DNA of 64,000 nt from Pseudomonas fluorescens (GCA_902825215.1 LR782234.1:5146001-5210000); one strand, 5' to 3'; shown: positions 8,810-17,513, counted from the first letter of the stretch. The notes: generated by a model not told the origin, from the sequence alone. Translations and numbers: made by a program.

Positions 8810-8850
8810 GGTATCGACTGGTTCGGCAGCTGCAAGAGAAGGTCAGTTCA

Positions 8851-9696
8851 GTGGCATATATTTGTCGATTACTGGGCATCAGTCGTTCGGGCTTTTATGA
8901 GTTTCAAAGGCGTGCTGATGCACCAGCCCGGCAGAGTTGTCCCGTCGTTGTGCAACTCAAGGCGTCATTTGCCGAGAGTGGTGGCTGCTACGGCAGTCGC
9001 CCCTTGCGCGACGCGTTGCGCAGTAAAGGGATGCTTATCGGGCTTTATAAAATCCGTCAGTTGATGCGGGCTAACGGGCTGCGTTCGGCTTGGAAGCGTA
9101 AGTTTGTACACACGACCGATAGTAATCATGACCTGCCGATTGCAGAGAATGTACTGGGTCGACAATTTGATCCAGTGGCACCAAACAAGGCTTGGGTGGC
9201 TGACATCACCTACATCCGCACCCGCAGTGGCTGGTTGTATTTGGCCGTGGTATTGGACTTGTACTCACGCAAGATCGTGGGCTGGTCGATGGCTCCGAAC
9301 ATGCCGGCTGAGCTGGTGTGCAGCGCGATGCAGCTGGCCATCGCGCAGCGCCAACCACCGCCTGGCTTGATTGCCCACTCGGATCGGGGCAGCCAATACG
9401 CTAGTGCAACTTACAGAGAGTTACTGGCAAGAAACGACATGCAGCAAAGCATGAGCCGGAAAGGTAATTGCTGGGACAACGCGGTGATGGAGCGCTTCTT
9501 CCTGAGTTTGAAAATGGAACGGGTATGGCGACGTGACTACGCCAACCATGCTGAAGCGATCCGGGACATCACTGAGTACATTGTTGGGTTTTACAACAAC
9601 GAACGGCTGCACTCAAAACTGGGGTATCTGCCACCGACCGTTTATGAACGGGCGATGGCGTTAAAACCACCTATCGAGGTGTCCGGAATTAGTTGA
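8851..9696 (+). CDS. IS3-family transposase OrfB (DDE integrase domain)
   Basis: Catalytic part of the transposase, 281 aa if counted from GTG 8851, but probably made as an OrfAB fusion through the heptamer at 8770. An N-terminal HTH_21-like segment (CRLLGISRSGFYEF) precedes the rve core. Catalytic acidic residues are visible: D in WVADITYI, D in AHSDRGSQY, and E in DNAVMERFF, with the usual NCWDNA and YNNERLHS motifs. Intact to the right inverted repeat. Confidence 0.93.
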   Translation: MAYICRLLGISRSGFYEFQRRADAPARQSCPVVVQLKASFAESGGCYGSRPLRDALRSKGMLIGLYKIRQLMRANGLRSAWKRKFVHTTDSNHDLPIAENVLGRQFDPVAPNKAWVADITYIRTRSGWLYLAVVLDLYSRKIVGWSMAPNMPAELVCSAMQLAIAQRQPPPGLIAHSDRGSQYASATYRELLARNDMQQSMSRKGNCWDNAVMERFFLSLKMERVWRRDYANHAEAIRDITEYIVGFYNNERLHSKLGYLPPTVYERAMALKPPIEVSGIS

Positions 9697-9743
9697 CCAC
9701 TGCACGACTCTTTCAGGCGGATATAAGGCGCAAGACACCTCGG

Positions 9744-9793
9744 TAAGTCCCCTCTCCCTCCGGGAGAGGGTTAGGGTGAGGGGCTTTTGATCT
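9744..9793. repeat. Right arm of REP doublet split by the IS
   Basis: TAAGTCCCCTCTCCCTCCGG... ending GAGGGGCTTTTGATCT, the inverted mate of 8336-8384. Without the IS the two arms would be about 100 bases apart, as in the intact copies at 12968 and 23753. Confidence 0.8.
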
Positions 9794-9799
9794 ACAGGC

Positions 9800-10423
9800 T
9801 TACCCCGGGGTCAAACACTCCGGCCCATTCAGCTTCGGATCATTCACCAGATTCGCCAGCACCCGCTCGCGCAGCGCCGCCGGCTCACTGGCGAGCAAGC
9901 CCTGCAACACATGCAGCGGCGTTTCGGGGTCGAGCCACGCCGCCTGCCCCGCCTCATCGAGAATCAACGGTCGGCGCTGACTCGCCGCCGGCTGGGTGAT
10001 GACAGCGGTACTCAGCCAGACCTGTTCCTGCACCGGATACGCCTCCCAGATCGCCGCAAAAAACAGCGATGAACCCTCCCCCGGCGTCAGCCAGAACGGA
10101 CGCTTGCGCTGGGTCCCGCGCCATTCGTAAAAACCGTTGGCCGGCAGCAGGCAACGGCGCAAGCGCAGCGCTTCGCGGAACATCGGTTGCTCGGCCACGG
10201 TTTCCGCTCGCGCATGGGCGGGGGTTTTCGACAGATCGGTCAGCCACCGCGGCGTCAGCCCCCAACGCGCGCGGGCCAGCGTGCGCTCACCGCCTTCACC
10301 GGCGCGCAGCATCAGCACTGAATCATTGGGGGAAATGTTCCACTGCGCCTGCTGATCGGCGGGAAAACCTGGCAGGGCCGCGAAGTCGCGGTTCCAGCGA
10401 AACAGGGCATAACGTCCACACAT
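9800..10423 (-). CDS. SRAP domain protein (YedK/HMCES family), divergent active site
   Basis: SOS-response-associated peptidase family; characterised members cleave their initiator Met and crosslink through Cys2 to abasic sites in single-stranded DNA. The 207-aa protein keeps Cys2 (MCGRYA), Asn33 in NISPND and the Glu of GFYEW (Glu100). Compared with the E. coli YedK sequence as I remember it, the Asn of INAR is His70 here (PAHARAET) and the His of IHDRRP is Ser148 (AASQRRP). It may therefore be a variant with altered chemistry. Probably transcribed after the two small genes upstream (36-base gap). Confidence 0.88.
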   Translation of the reverse strand: MCGRYALFRWNRDFAALPGFPADQQAQWNISPNDSVLMLRAGEGGERTLARARWGLTPRWLTDLSKTPAHARAETVAEQPMFREALRLRRCLLPANGFYEWRGTQRKRPFWLTPGEGSSLFFAAIWEAYPVQEQVWLSTAVITQPAASQRRPLILDEAGQAAWLDPETPLHVLQGLLASEPAALRERVLANLVNDPKLNGPECLTPG

Positions 10424-10459
10424 GGGGCAACACGACTCTTGAATAAAACTGACGCCAGC

Positions 10460-10720
10460 CTAACAGACCAGCGTACCGGGATAGCTCTCCGGTTCATCGC
10501 CGGGCAGCGGCAGCGCGGCATTGTACGCGGTGATCAGCTCGCGGGCGTATTCGGCCTGATCGTTATCCACAGACAGCCCAAGCAGCCCAAAAATCGGCAG
10601 CTCGCCCGCGCCACCGAGCAGATCGCGGCCGATCAGGTGCGCCTCGATGCCTTCGCTGGCGAGCATGCCCTTGAGCATTTCGCCTTCCATCAGACTGGCC
10701 GGTTCGTAGATTCGCTGCAT
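10460..10720 (-). CDS. DUF2007 domain small protein
   Basis: 86-aa soluble protein whose N-terminus (MQRIYEPASLMEGEMLKGML...GIEAHLIG) matches the DUF2007 / putative signal-transducing protein family, a small alpha/beta fold of unknown function. GAGGGG lies just before the ATG at 10720. It starts 9 bases after the CPXCG gene ends, so the two form an operon that probably continues into the SRAP gene. Confidence 0.82.
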   Translation of the reverse strand: MQRIYEPASLMEGEMLKGMLASEGIEAHLIGRDLLGGAGELPIFGLLGLSVDNDQAEYARELITAYNAALPLPGDEPESYPGTLVC

Positions 10721-10729
10721 GGGCGCCCC

Positions 10730-10912
10730 TCATTCGTTTTCGCTGAAGACTTCCAGGTGCCATTCCTCACCATGCACCTGCAAAACAAAGGTGATCGGTC
10801 GGCAGCACACCTGGCAGTCTTCGATATACGTCTGATCGCCGCCGGACAGATCCAGCGTAGTCTCGACTTCTTCCCCGCAATACGGACATTCATACTCAGC
10901 GGCTTCCAGCAT
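10730..10912 (-). CDS. CPXCG-motif cysteine-rich small protein
   Basis: 60-aa protein with a putative zinc ribbon: CPYC at residues 9-12 and CQVC near residue 33, separated by an acidic stretch. Belongs to the CPXCG cysteine-rich protein family of unknown function. First gene of a likely three-gene minus-strand operon with DUF2007 and SRAP; divergent from the acyltransferase at 11052. Confidence 0.85.
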   Translation of the reverse strand: MLEAAEYECPYCGEEVETTLDLSGGDQTYIEDCQVCCRPITFVLQVHGEEWHLEVFSENE

Positions 10913-11051
10913 CGCGGTCTCCCAAGTGACTTGTGCGTATAATCGCCGGTCTATTTGCAGGGCTATTGGTGTCTGGCTATTTTTTCAGACCGTGCCCCGC
11001 GGGTTTTCGATCAAACCCTTTACTTACCCTAGCCGTTTCCAACAAGAGAGC

Positions 11052-12218
11052 ATGATGGGCGAATTCGATGCCATCCGACCTTACGACGACAGCGAAGTAC
11101 CCGTGGTACTGGCAAGACTGCTCGGCGACAAGGCGTTTCTAGATATCCTCACCCACTTCCGCTTCCCGCGTTTTGCCGGTGCCTTCGGCTGGATGCTCAA
11201 ACCTCTTATAGCGCATCGGCTGCGTCGTGAGTTCGCCGACGTGGTTTCGGTGGCGACTTTGCAGGACAAGATCGAGTCTTACGTCGATCACACCATCGAG
11301 CGCGCCACCGACGGCGTGACCTACACCGGGGTCGAGCAATTCAAGTCCGGCAGCGCCTATCTGTTCATCGCCAACCACCGCGACATTGTCATGGACCCGG
11401 CCTTCGTCAACTACGCCGTGTACCACGCCGGCCTGCCGACGCCGCGCATCGCGATTGGCGACAACCTGCTGCAGAAGCCCTTCGTCAGCGACCTGATGCG
11501 CTTGAACAAGAGCTTCATCGTGCATCGTTCGATCACCGGTCGACGCGAGAAAATGGCCGCGTATCAGTTGCTGTCGGCGTACATCAACCACTCGATCCGC
11601 AACGATTGCGCATCGATCTGGATTGCTCAGGCGGAAGGCCGGGCGAAGGACGGCGACGACCGCACCGAGTCGGCGATCCTCAAGATGTTCCACATGAGCC
11701 GCAAGGACGAGCCGTTCGGCGAAGTGATTCGCTCGCTCAATGTCACGCCAGTGTCGATCAGCTATGAATACGACCCGTGCGACCAGGCCAAGGCCCGCGA
11801 GCTGTACATCCGCGCCACCACCGGCACCTATTGCAAGGCACCGGGCGAGGATGACGTGAGCATTGCCAAGGGCATCACCGGCTACAAGGGCCGCGTGCAC
11901 ATCAACTTCGCCGCGCCGATCACCGAGGTGTACGAAGACACCAAGCAGTTGGCGACCGAGATGGACAAGCAAATTCTCGGCGGTTACCGGTTGTTCCCGG
12001 TGCACTATCTGGCGTACGCGCAGTGGACTGACGCAGATCCGCAACTGAATGTGCCGAAGGCGTCCGAAGTGTTCCCGGCTGACGAACTGGCCAAGGCCGA
12101 GGAAGAATGGCAGAGCCGGCTGGACGCCTGCCCCGCCGAGCATCGCCCGTATCTGGTGCTGCAATATGCGACGCCGGTGCGCAATCAGTACCGGGTCAAG
12201 GCTGGCCTGCCGTTGTAA
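11052..12218 (+). CDS. 1-acylglycerol-3-phosphate acyltransferase-like protein
   Basis: Membrane-associated glycerophospholipid acyltransferase family, transferring acyl chains to lysophosphatidic acid or a related acceptor. The 388-aa protein has the acyltransferase core from about residue 95: catalytic His/Asp in ANHRDIVMDPAF (HX5D spacing rather than the common HX4D), then an AEGRAKDG segment matching the family EGxR block. Start at one of two adjacent ATGs (11052 or 11055) after CAAGAGAG. Longer than PlsC (about 245 aa), so its exact substrate is uncertain. Confidence 0.82.
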   Translation: MMGEFDAIRPYDDSEVPVVLARLLGDKAFLDILTHFRFPRFAGAFGWMLKPLIAHRLRREFADVVSVATLQDKIESYVDHTIERATDGVTYTGVEQFKSGSAYLFIANHRDIVMDPAFVNYAVYHAGLPTPRIAIGDNLLQKPFVSDLMRLNKSFIVHRSITGRREKMAAYQLLSAYINHSIRNDCASIWIAQAEGRAKDGDDRTESAILKMFHMSRKDEPFGEVIRSLNVTPVSISYEYDPCDQAKARELYIRATTGTYCKAPGEDDVSIAKGITGYKGRVHINFAAPITEVYEDTKQLATEMDKQILGGYRLFPVHYLAYAQWTDADPQLNVPKASEVFPADELAKAEEEWQSRLDACPAEHRPYLVLQYATPVRNQYRVKAGLPL

Positions 12219-12236
12219 GCAGTCTGAGCCAGAGAC

Positions 12237-12265
12237 AAAAACGGCGCCTGCGGGCGCCGTTTTTC
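12237..12265. terminator. Bidirectional intrinsic terminator
   Basis: AAAAACGGCGCC-TGCG-GGCGCCGTTTTTC: a perfect GC stem with an A tract on the left and a T tract on the right, between two convergent genes. Confidence 0.9.
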
Positions 12266-12278
12266 ATGCCTGAACGAA

Positions 12279-12557
12279 TCAGAAACGCGTGCTGATCCAC
12301 GACACCAGCAAGGCCAGGCCCAGGCAGGCAAAACCGAAACGATAGAAAAAGCGGTTCATGCGCAAGGTCGCCCAATCGAGGATCGGCTCGGCATTCGGCT
12401 GCGCCTGACGCTGCGCGGCGAGGCTGGCCTGCGCGCGTTGTTCACGGCGACGAGTGGCGTGCAACAGCCAACTGCCGGGAAACGCCAACAGCAACGCCAG
12501 CAGGTTGATCAATTTGGCGGGATGGGCGGTAAACAGTGTCATCAAGTGCAGCGACAT
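12279..12557 (-). CDS. Hypothetical small membrane protein
   Basis: 92-aa protein with two hydrophobic segments, at about residues 14-30 (LINLLALLLAFPGSWLL) and 70-88 (FGFACLGLALLVSWI), joined by a charged linker. I do not recognise a family. ATG 12557 is chosen because GAGGT precedes it; the frame extends further upstream without features. Confidence 0.6.
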   Translation of the reverse strand: MSLHLMTLFTAHPAKLINLLALLLAFPGSWLLHATRRREQRAQASLAAQRQAQPNAEPILDWATLRMNRFFYRFGFACLGLALLVSWISTRF

Positions 12558-12738
12558 CACAGACCTCAATCTAGACCGGTTCGGCAGACGCCAGACCGAC
12601 GACCGCGGCGCGGATTCTACCCAAACCCGAGCGCCCTGCCCCAGCCTTTGCGACAAATAACCTGACAATCGACCGATGGCTGTCCTGTGTCACGGCATCG
12701 TCATGTGGATGCTGCACCCTGCGCGCCTCGAAACTTCA

Positions 12739-12957
12739 ATGGATTGCACCATGCTGCACGCGGAAAACCAGGATCGCCTGTACCTCATCACGCCTTACGA
12801 CGAACAGCAGAGTCTGGTCGGCAGCCTCGCGTTCAACGTGCAGGACCGGCATTGGCTGGTGTACTGCGCATTGGGCGGGCATCAGCATGCGGATTTGCCG
12901 GAGACTGATTTGCTGACTGGGGTGAGCGTGCTCGACTTTTATTCGCAGGCTGCCTGA
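12739..12957 (+). CDS. Hypothetical protein
   Basis: About 72 aa (or 68 from the ATG at 12751). Composition looks coding (LYLITPYDEQQSLVGSL...) but there is no recognisable domain and no convincing ribosome binding site at any of the candidate starts (12676, 12739, 12751). Followed directly by a REP doublet. Confidence 0.45.
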   Translation: MDCTMLHAENQDRLYLITPYDEQQSLVGSLAFNVQDRHWLVYCALGGHQHADLPETDLLTGVSVLDFYSQAA

Positions 12958-12967
12958 ACGTCAAAAG

Positions 12968-13130
12968 CACCCTCACCCTAGCCCTCTCCCGGAGGGAGAG
13001 GGGACTGATCGAGGTGTTTGGTCGAGGTGCATCGACCTGAAATATCCAGCCGAACTCCGGTTCTGAAAAGCCCCCGATCGGCTCCCTTTCCCCCTCGCCC
13101 CCTTGGGGAGAGGGCTGGGGTGAGGGGGTA
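12968..13130. repeat. REP doublet (type CCCTCACCCTAGCCC)
   Basis: Inverted arms CCCTCACCCTAGCCCTCTCC and its near-complement ending GGGGTGAGGGGG, about 80 bases apart. Same family as 8336/9744 and 23753. Confidence 0.8.
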
Positions 13131-13146
13131 CGATTTCAAGTCCCAC

Positions 13147-13183
13147 AAAAAAGCCCGGGCTCATCGCTGATCCCGGGCTTTTT
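13147..13183 (-). terminator. Intrinsic terminator of the YajG gene
   Basis: AAAAAAGCCCGGG ... CCCGGGCTTTTT with a 12-base loop, placed just after the minus-strand stop at 13200. Confidence 0.85.
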
Positions 13184-13199
13184 CACATCCGCTGAAAAC

Positions 13200-13784
13200 T
13201 TACTCAGCCAGAACCTGACCCACCGTCGGGTCCTTGAACAGACGCGTCAACGCATCGCTCAACACATCGCTGACCAGTTTGGTGTTGGTTTCCTGGTTCG
13301 GCGCCATGCCGAAGCGCTGATCCAGCGAAGCGCCGTAACGGCCACTGTAGCGGCGGTTGGCGTTCTGCACGTCAGAGCGGAAGGTCGCGCCGATGGTCGC
13401 TTCGGTCACGTACATGCCTTCCTTGGGCGACTGATATTTCAGCTCGGCCAGGGTCACGGTCAGCTGCGGCGCGTTCGGCGCATTGGTGGTCGGGGTGAAG
13501 CCGAGCAGGCGCACGGCGGCTTCGGCCTGAGCCTGCAGCTTGGGCAGGATCTGCTCGCGCTGCACGGTGATGGCGCTGGTTTCCGGGTACAGGCCGCCGC
13601 GGGTGCCGAGGGTTGGCGACGGACGACCATCGACAACCCGCACGATCACCGGCTGGCCACGACCGACCGCTGGCAGTTGCGTGGTCAGCTTCGGCTCCGG
13701 ATTCAGTTGTTGCGGGCTGTGGGCGCAGCCGGCCAGGGTCAAACCGGCCACAGTGATCAAACCGAACAACAGGCGTTGCAACAT
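13200..13784 (-). CDS. YajG family lipoprotein
   Basis: 194-aa precursor of an envelope lipoprotein. The signal peptide ends in LTLAGC (Cys about residue 19). The mature part matches the YajG family (VDGRPSPTLGTRGG ... ISVQREQILP-type region); its role in the envelope is unknown. ATG 13784 has GGAGAG upstream; the longer frame to 13883 has no signal peptide. Confidence 0.85.
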   Translation of the reverse strand: MLQRLLFGLITVAGLTLAGCAHSPQQLNPEPKLTTQLPAVGRGQPVIVRVVDGRPSPTLGTRGGLYPETSAITVQREQILPKLQAQAEAAVRLLGFTPTTNAPNAPQLTVTLAELKYQSPKEGMYVTEATIGATFRSDVQNANRRYSGRYGASLDQRFGMAPNQETNTKLVSDVLSDALTRLFKDPTVGQVLAE

Positions 13785-13988
13785 GCTCTTCTCTCCAGAA
13801 TCAGGCACAAACAGGCCGGCAGTATAGCGGTGGGCCACTGCGGGTAACCAGCGCCGCACAGTGAATACTGAAATGTCAGACAAACCCGCTCGAAAGCGGT
13901 TCCTGTCACAGATTCTTCACCGCGCATACACCGCGACGTCACGGCCCTGCGGCAAGCTGCAATCAGTTCTCAAACAAGGAGCGCCGCC

Positions 13989-14222
13989 ATGCGTTATCTG
14001 ATCTCGCTGTTCGCCCCGCGTCCGCTGCACCGCTGCTTTGCCCTGCTCGACCGCAACGGCCACTGCCAGGCCTTCAAGCAGTGCAGTCTGCAACCGATGG
14101 GCGACGGCTGGGTGGAAATCGAAGAAATCCGCCTCAACTGGTTGCACCAGCCACTGCCGGCCAGCGCCCGCGTCATAGCGTCGCAGCCTCGCACACGGGT
14201 CCAGGCGATGTTGAGCATCTGA
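13989..14222 (+). CDS. Hypothetical protein
   Basis: 77-aa basic protein (MRYLISLFAPRPLHRCFALL). No domain recognised. A clear AAGGAG lies 8 bases before the ATG, which supports translation. Confidence 0.6.
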   Translation: MRYLISLFAPRPLHRCFALLDRNGHCQAFKQCSLQPMGDGWVEIEEIRLNWLHQPLPASARVIASQPRTRVQAMLSI

Positions 14223-14929
14223 CCGGATGCCTAATAAAAGTCATTAAACACGAGCAACTGCGCGCATTTCTTCGCTACAATCTCCCCCCGATTATAAGGA
14301 CGTCTCCTGATCGGGCCCCGCAACAGCGTCAGTGCACATGCATCGACACCCAAAATCGCCCACAGAGAGCCGCCCACACAGATCGAGTGAAGTTGGCGCG
14401 CTTGCCTGTTCTTCCGGCAAAAACCCGCTTTTCGCGAATCTGCAGAGCTGTCATGACGCTCGGCCACCGCGTTGTTTTTGCCCTTGCGGGCAGGTGCCAG
14501 GCCAAGGCAGCCCTTTTTTGAGGTTCACGTCTTCAAAAGAGCGTGAAAAAAACGGGTTTTCACAACTTCACAAGAGTGTGGCGAGCAAATGAATAGTTTT
14601 GCGTCTGAACATGCACCATTAGCGTCTGAAACAGCCCAACGACACAGGACCGGGTATACCTCGAATACCGGAGCCTGAAGCCTGTCCGCTACGGATTTGG
14701 TTGCACAAAACGGATGTCTCGACCATAAGTCGAATTGCCAGCCTTGCGCAGAAATGAGTTCATGGAACCCTTGAAGCCAGGCCGCACGCATCCGTCGAAG
14801 TTGCGAAAAATTGCGAAGATTCGGACATGGCGAACCTGACCACGGATAGCCCGGACACCACTGACCTGTCCCGGAACGCCTGGCAGCCATGCCGACAATT
14901 TGGTGCTGCAGATTTTGGAGACGCGTTAA
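14223..14929. other. 707-base non-coding leader before mqo
   Basis: No convincing gene on either strand. A TACAAT hexamer at about 14274 could be a -10 element but has no good -35 partner. A short imperfect hairpin (CCGGGTAT...ATACCGG) lies near 14652. The unusual length suggests a long 5' leader or an unseen small RNA; nothing more can be supported. Confidence 0.4.
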
Positions 14930-16438
14930 ATGGCGCATAACGAAGCAGTCGACGTAGTTCTGGTAGGGGCCGGCATCATGAGCGCCACCCTGGCCGTACT
15001 GCTCAAAGAGCTCGACCCCGCGATCAAGCTGGAAGTCGTCGAGCTGATGGATTCCGGTGCTGCCGAGAGTTCCAACCCCTGGAACAACGCCGGTACCGGC
15101 CACGCGGGTCTGTGTGAGCTGAACTACACGCCGCAGGCTGCCGATGGCAGCGTCGACATCAAGAAAGCCGTGCACATCAACACCCAGTTCGAGGTGTCGA
15201 AGCAGTTCTGGTCGTACCTGACCAAAAAAGGCACCTTCGGCTCGTGCAAATCCTTCATCAGCCCGGTGCCGCACCTGAGTTTCGTTCAGGGCGACAGCGG
15301 TGTGTCGTTCCTCAAGGAACGCTTCAATGTGCTGAGCAAGCACCACGCCTTCGCCGACATGGAATACACCGAAGACAAAGGCAAGATGGCCGAGTGGATG
15401 CCGCTGATGATGCCGGGCCGTTCGCCGGACGAAGTCCTCGCCGCGACCCGCGTGATGAACGGCACCGACGTCAACTTCGGCGCCCTGACCAATCAGTTGC
15501 TCAAGCACCTGACCAGCGCCCCGGACACCCAGGTCAAATACTGCAAGCGCGTCACCGGCCTGAAGCGTAACGGCAACGGCTGGACCGTCAGCATCAAGGA
15601 CGTCAACAACGGCAACACCCGCGAAGTCGACGCCAAATTCGTCTTCCTCGGTGCTGGCGGCGCGGCGTTGCCATTGCTGCAGGCTTCGGGCATCGAAGAA
15701 AGCAAAGGCTTCGGCGGCTTCCCGATCAGCGGACAGTGGCTGCGTTGCGACAACCCGGAAGTGGTCAAGCAGCATCAGGCCAAGGTCTACAGCCAGGCGG
15801 CTGTGGGTTCGCCACCGATGTCGGTGCCACACCTCGACACCCGTGTCGTCGACGGCAAGAAATCCCTCCTGTTCGGGCCATACGCCGGTTTCACCACCAA
15901 GTTCCTCAAGCACGGCTCCTTCATGGACCTGCCGCTGTCGGTGCGTGCCGGCAACATCGGGCCGATGCTGGCGGTGGCGAAAAACAACATGGACCTGACC
16001 AAGTACCTGGTCAGCGAAGTGATGCAATCGATGGAGCAGCGCCTGGATTCCCTGCGCCGTTTCTACCCGCAGGCGAAAGCTGAAGACTGGCGCCTGGAAG
16101 TGGCCGGCCAACGGGTACAGATCATCAAGAAGGACCCGAAAAAGGGCGGCATCCTGCAATTCGGTACCGAGCTGGTCGCCGCGAAGGACGGCTCCCTCGC
16201 CGCCCTGCTCGGCGCTTCGCCAGGCGCGTCGGTGACCGTTTCGATCATGCTGGAACTGATCGAGAAGTGCTTCGCGGACAAAGCCAGGGGCGAATGGGCC
16301 GGCAAACTGGCCGAGATTTTCCCGGCCCGTGAGAAAGTCCTGGAAACCGATGCTGCGCTGTATCGCAAGATCAACACGCAGAACAACATCGCGCTGGAAC
16401 TGGTAGAAGAAAACAGCGAGACGCCAAGCTACGCTTGA
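14930..16438 (+). CDS. mqo: Malate:quinone oxidoreductase
   Basis: FAD-dependent, membrane-associated TCA-cycle enzyme that oxidises malate to oxaloacetate and passes electrons to quinone; pseudomonads often rely on it in place of NAD-malate dehydrogenase. The 502-aa length fits. N-terminal dinucleotide motif VLVGAGIMSATLA, then ESSNPWNNAGTGHAGLCE, typical of Mqo. ATG 14930 is preceded by GGAGACG. Followed by a strong terminator. Confidence 0.96.
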   Translation: MAHNEAVDVVLVGAGIMSATLAVLLKELDPAIKLEVVELMDSGAAESSNPWNNAGTGHAGLCELNYTPQAADGSVDIKKAVHINTQFEVSKQFWSYLTKKGTFGSCKSFISPVPHLSFVQGDSGVSFLKERFNVLSKHHAFADMEYTEDKGKMAEWMPLMMPGRSPDEVLAATRVMNGTDVNFGALTNQLLKHLTSAPDTQVKYCKRVTGLKRNGNGWTVSIKDVNNGNTREVDAKFVFLGAGGAALPLLQASGIEESKGFGGFPISGQWLRCDNPEVVKQHQAKVYSQAAVGSPPMSVPHLDTRVVDGKKSLLFGPYAGFTTKFLKHGSFMDLPLSVRAGNIGPMLAVAKNNMDLTKYLVSEVMQSMEQRLDSLRRFYPQAKAEDWRLEVAGQRVQIIKKDPKKGGILQFGTELVAAKDGSLAALLGASPGASVTVSIMLELIEKCFADKARGEWAGKLAEIFPAREKVLETDAALYRKINTQNNIALELVEENSETPSYA

Positions 16439-16450
16439 TCCCGCCGCATA

Positions 16451-16489
16451 AAAAACGCCCCGTACTCAATGAGTGCGGGGCGTTTTTTT
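16451..16489 (+). terminator. Intrinsic terminator after mqo
   Basis: ACGCCCCGTACTC-AAT-GAGTGCGGGGCGT followed by seven T; also usable by the convergent gene at 16516. Confidence 0.9.
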
Positions 16490-16515
16490 ATGCCTTGGCA
16501 AATGTATCGAATGCC

Positions 16516-16803
16516 TCAGCCGCGAACCTTGTCGATCAGCTCGATGTACTCCGGGGCATTGCGCTGATCAGCGATCAGCTCAACGAAGGTCTTGCCCTGC
16601 GCATCCTTGCCATCAACGTCATAACCGGCCGCGACGAAGAAGCCCAGAAAGCGCTCGAAGTCATCGATGCGCAGACCGCGATACGCCTTGACCAGTTTGT
16701 GCAGCGACGGCGAAGTGGCGTCGACCGGCTCAAAATCGAGGAACAGCTTGATCTGCTCATCGCCGATCTCGTCACCAATCACTTGTTTCTTATCTTTACG
16801 CAT
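16516..16803 (-). CDS. PA4642 family protein
   Basis: 95-aa acidic cytoplasmic protein (MRKDKKQVIGDEIGDEQIKL...). It matches, from memory, a conserved Pseudomonas family found next to mqo (PA4642); no function is known. Residues 60-90 (GYDVDGKDAQGKTFVELIAD) look like a single ankyrin-like repeat. Confidence 0.8.
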   Translation of the reverse strand: MRKDKKQVIGDEIGDEQIKLFLDFEPVDATSPSLHKLVKAYRGLRIDDFERFLGFFVAAGYDVDGKDAQGKTFVELIADQRNAPEYIELIDKVRG

Positions 16804-16866
16804 TGCCGACTCCAGCTCGCAGACATGACACGGGGCGGGCAGTTTACCCCTGCCCGGCCGCCCTGC

Positions 16867-17346
16867 TCAACGCGCTCGCACCGCACCGGTGTGCAAATCG
16901 GCCCAGATATGGCCATTGGCGTAACTGAGGAATTGCACATACACCGTGTCGTTGCGCAGCAAATCCATCACCACGCGGTACTGAGCGAGCGGGTAAAACA
17001 GCGTCAGGGTTTTGCTCTTGTCGTCGTAAGCGGGTTTTTTCAGGCTTTTGCTTTCAGCGTCGAAACTCACCAGCACCTGGCTGATGGTTGCGCCCTTGTT
17101 CAGCGACTTGCCCTTGAGGCGGATCAACAACGACGAGGTCACCGGAATCGGCTGCTGGTTGGATTGGCGTTGCGCACCGACCACCACCGAGTACTCGCTG
17201 ACTTGCAGCAGTTGTTGCTGCTCGGGCTCGGCATCGCGCACGGTCAGATCGTCGGGCGGCAGGAATTGACTGTGCATCGGCGCGGCGGATAACGGCAGGC
17301 TGAGGGACAGCAACAGCGCGGTGAGGCTGCGGATCAAGAAGCGCAT
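16867..17346 (-). CDS. Hypothetical secreted protein
   Basis: 159-aa precursor with an N-terminal signal peptide (LTALLLSLSLPLSAAP, cleavage probably after SAA). The mature part is predicted mostly beta and carries no family I can name. ATG 17346 has GGAG upstream. Position between the PA4642-type gene and hpt is conserved in memory of P. aeruginosa (PA4643/4644 area). Confidence 0.7.
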   Translation of the reverse strand: MRFLIRSLTALLLSLSLPLSAAPMHSQFLPPDDLTVRDAEPEQQQLLQVSEYSVVVGAQRQSNQQPIPVTSSLLIRLKGKSLNKGATISQVLVSFDAESKSLKKPAYDDKSKTLTLFYPLAQYRVVMDLLRNDTVYVQFLSYANGHIWADLHTGAVRAR

Positions 17347-17415
17347 GGCAGGCTCCGGGGGGGCGGGGCCGAGCACTCTAGCATGGGTGTACGAAATAGA
17401 ATCAGCATACAAAAA

Positions 17416-17513
17416 TCCCTGTGGGAGCGTGGCTTGCCCGCGATAGCGTCAGCACATCCAACATCAATGTGTCAGACATTCCGCCATCGCGGGCAAGCCC
17501 GCTCCCACAGGGA
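17416..17513. repeat. REP doublet (type GTGGGAGCG)
   Basis: TCCCTGTGGGAGCGTGGCTT ... AAGCCCGCTCCCACAGGGA, two inverted REPs around a 30-base core; variant with TTGCCCGCGAT inside. Confidence 0.85.

Larger units (their letters stand above)
8449..9704 (+). mobile_element. Complete IS3-family insertion sequence, 1256 bp
   Basis: The terminal inverted repeats start TGCAGTGGTC at 8449 and end GACCACTGCA at 9704; similarity runs about 38 bases inward (CCGGACACC, GATAGGTGG on both sides). A 4-base direct repeat CGAC flanks it (8445-8448 and 9705-9708), consistent with the 3-5 bp duplication of IS3 elements. It contains orfA and orfB in the usual overlapping arrangement with a frameshift signal. Both ORFs are intact, so the copy may be active. 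Confidence 0.95.

Noticed and set aside
10926..11051. N-terminal extension of the acyltransferase to 10926
   Set aside because: Sequence not coding-like, and it overlaps the promoter region shared with the CPXCG gene; the double ATG at 11052/11055 has a ribosome site.
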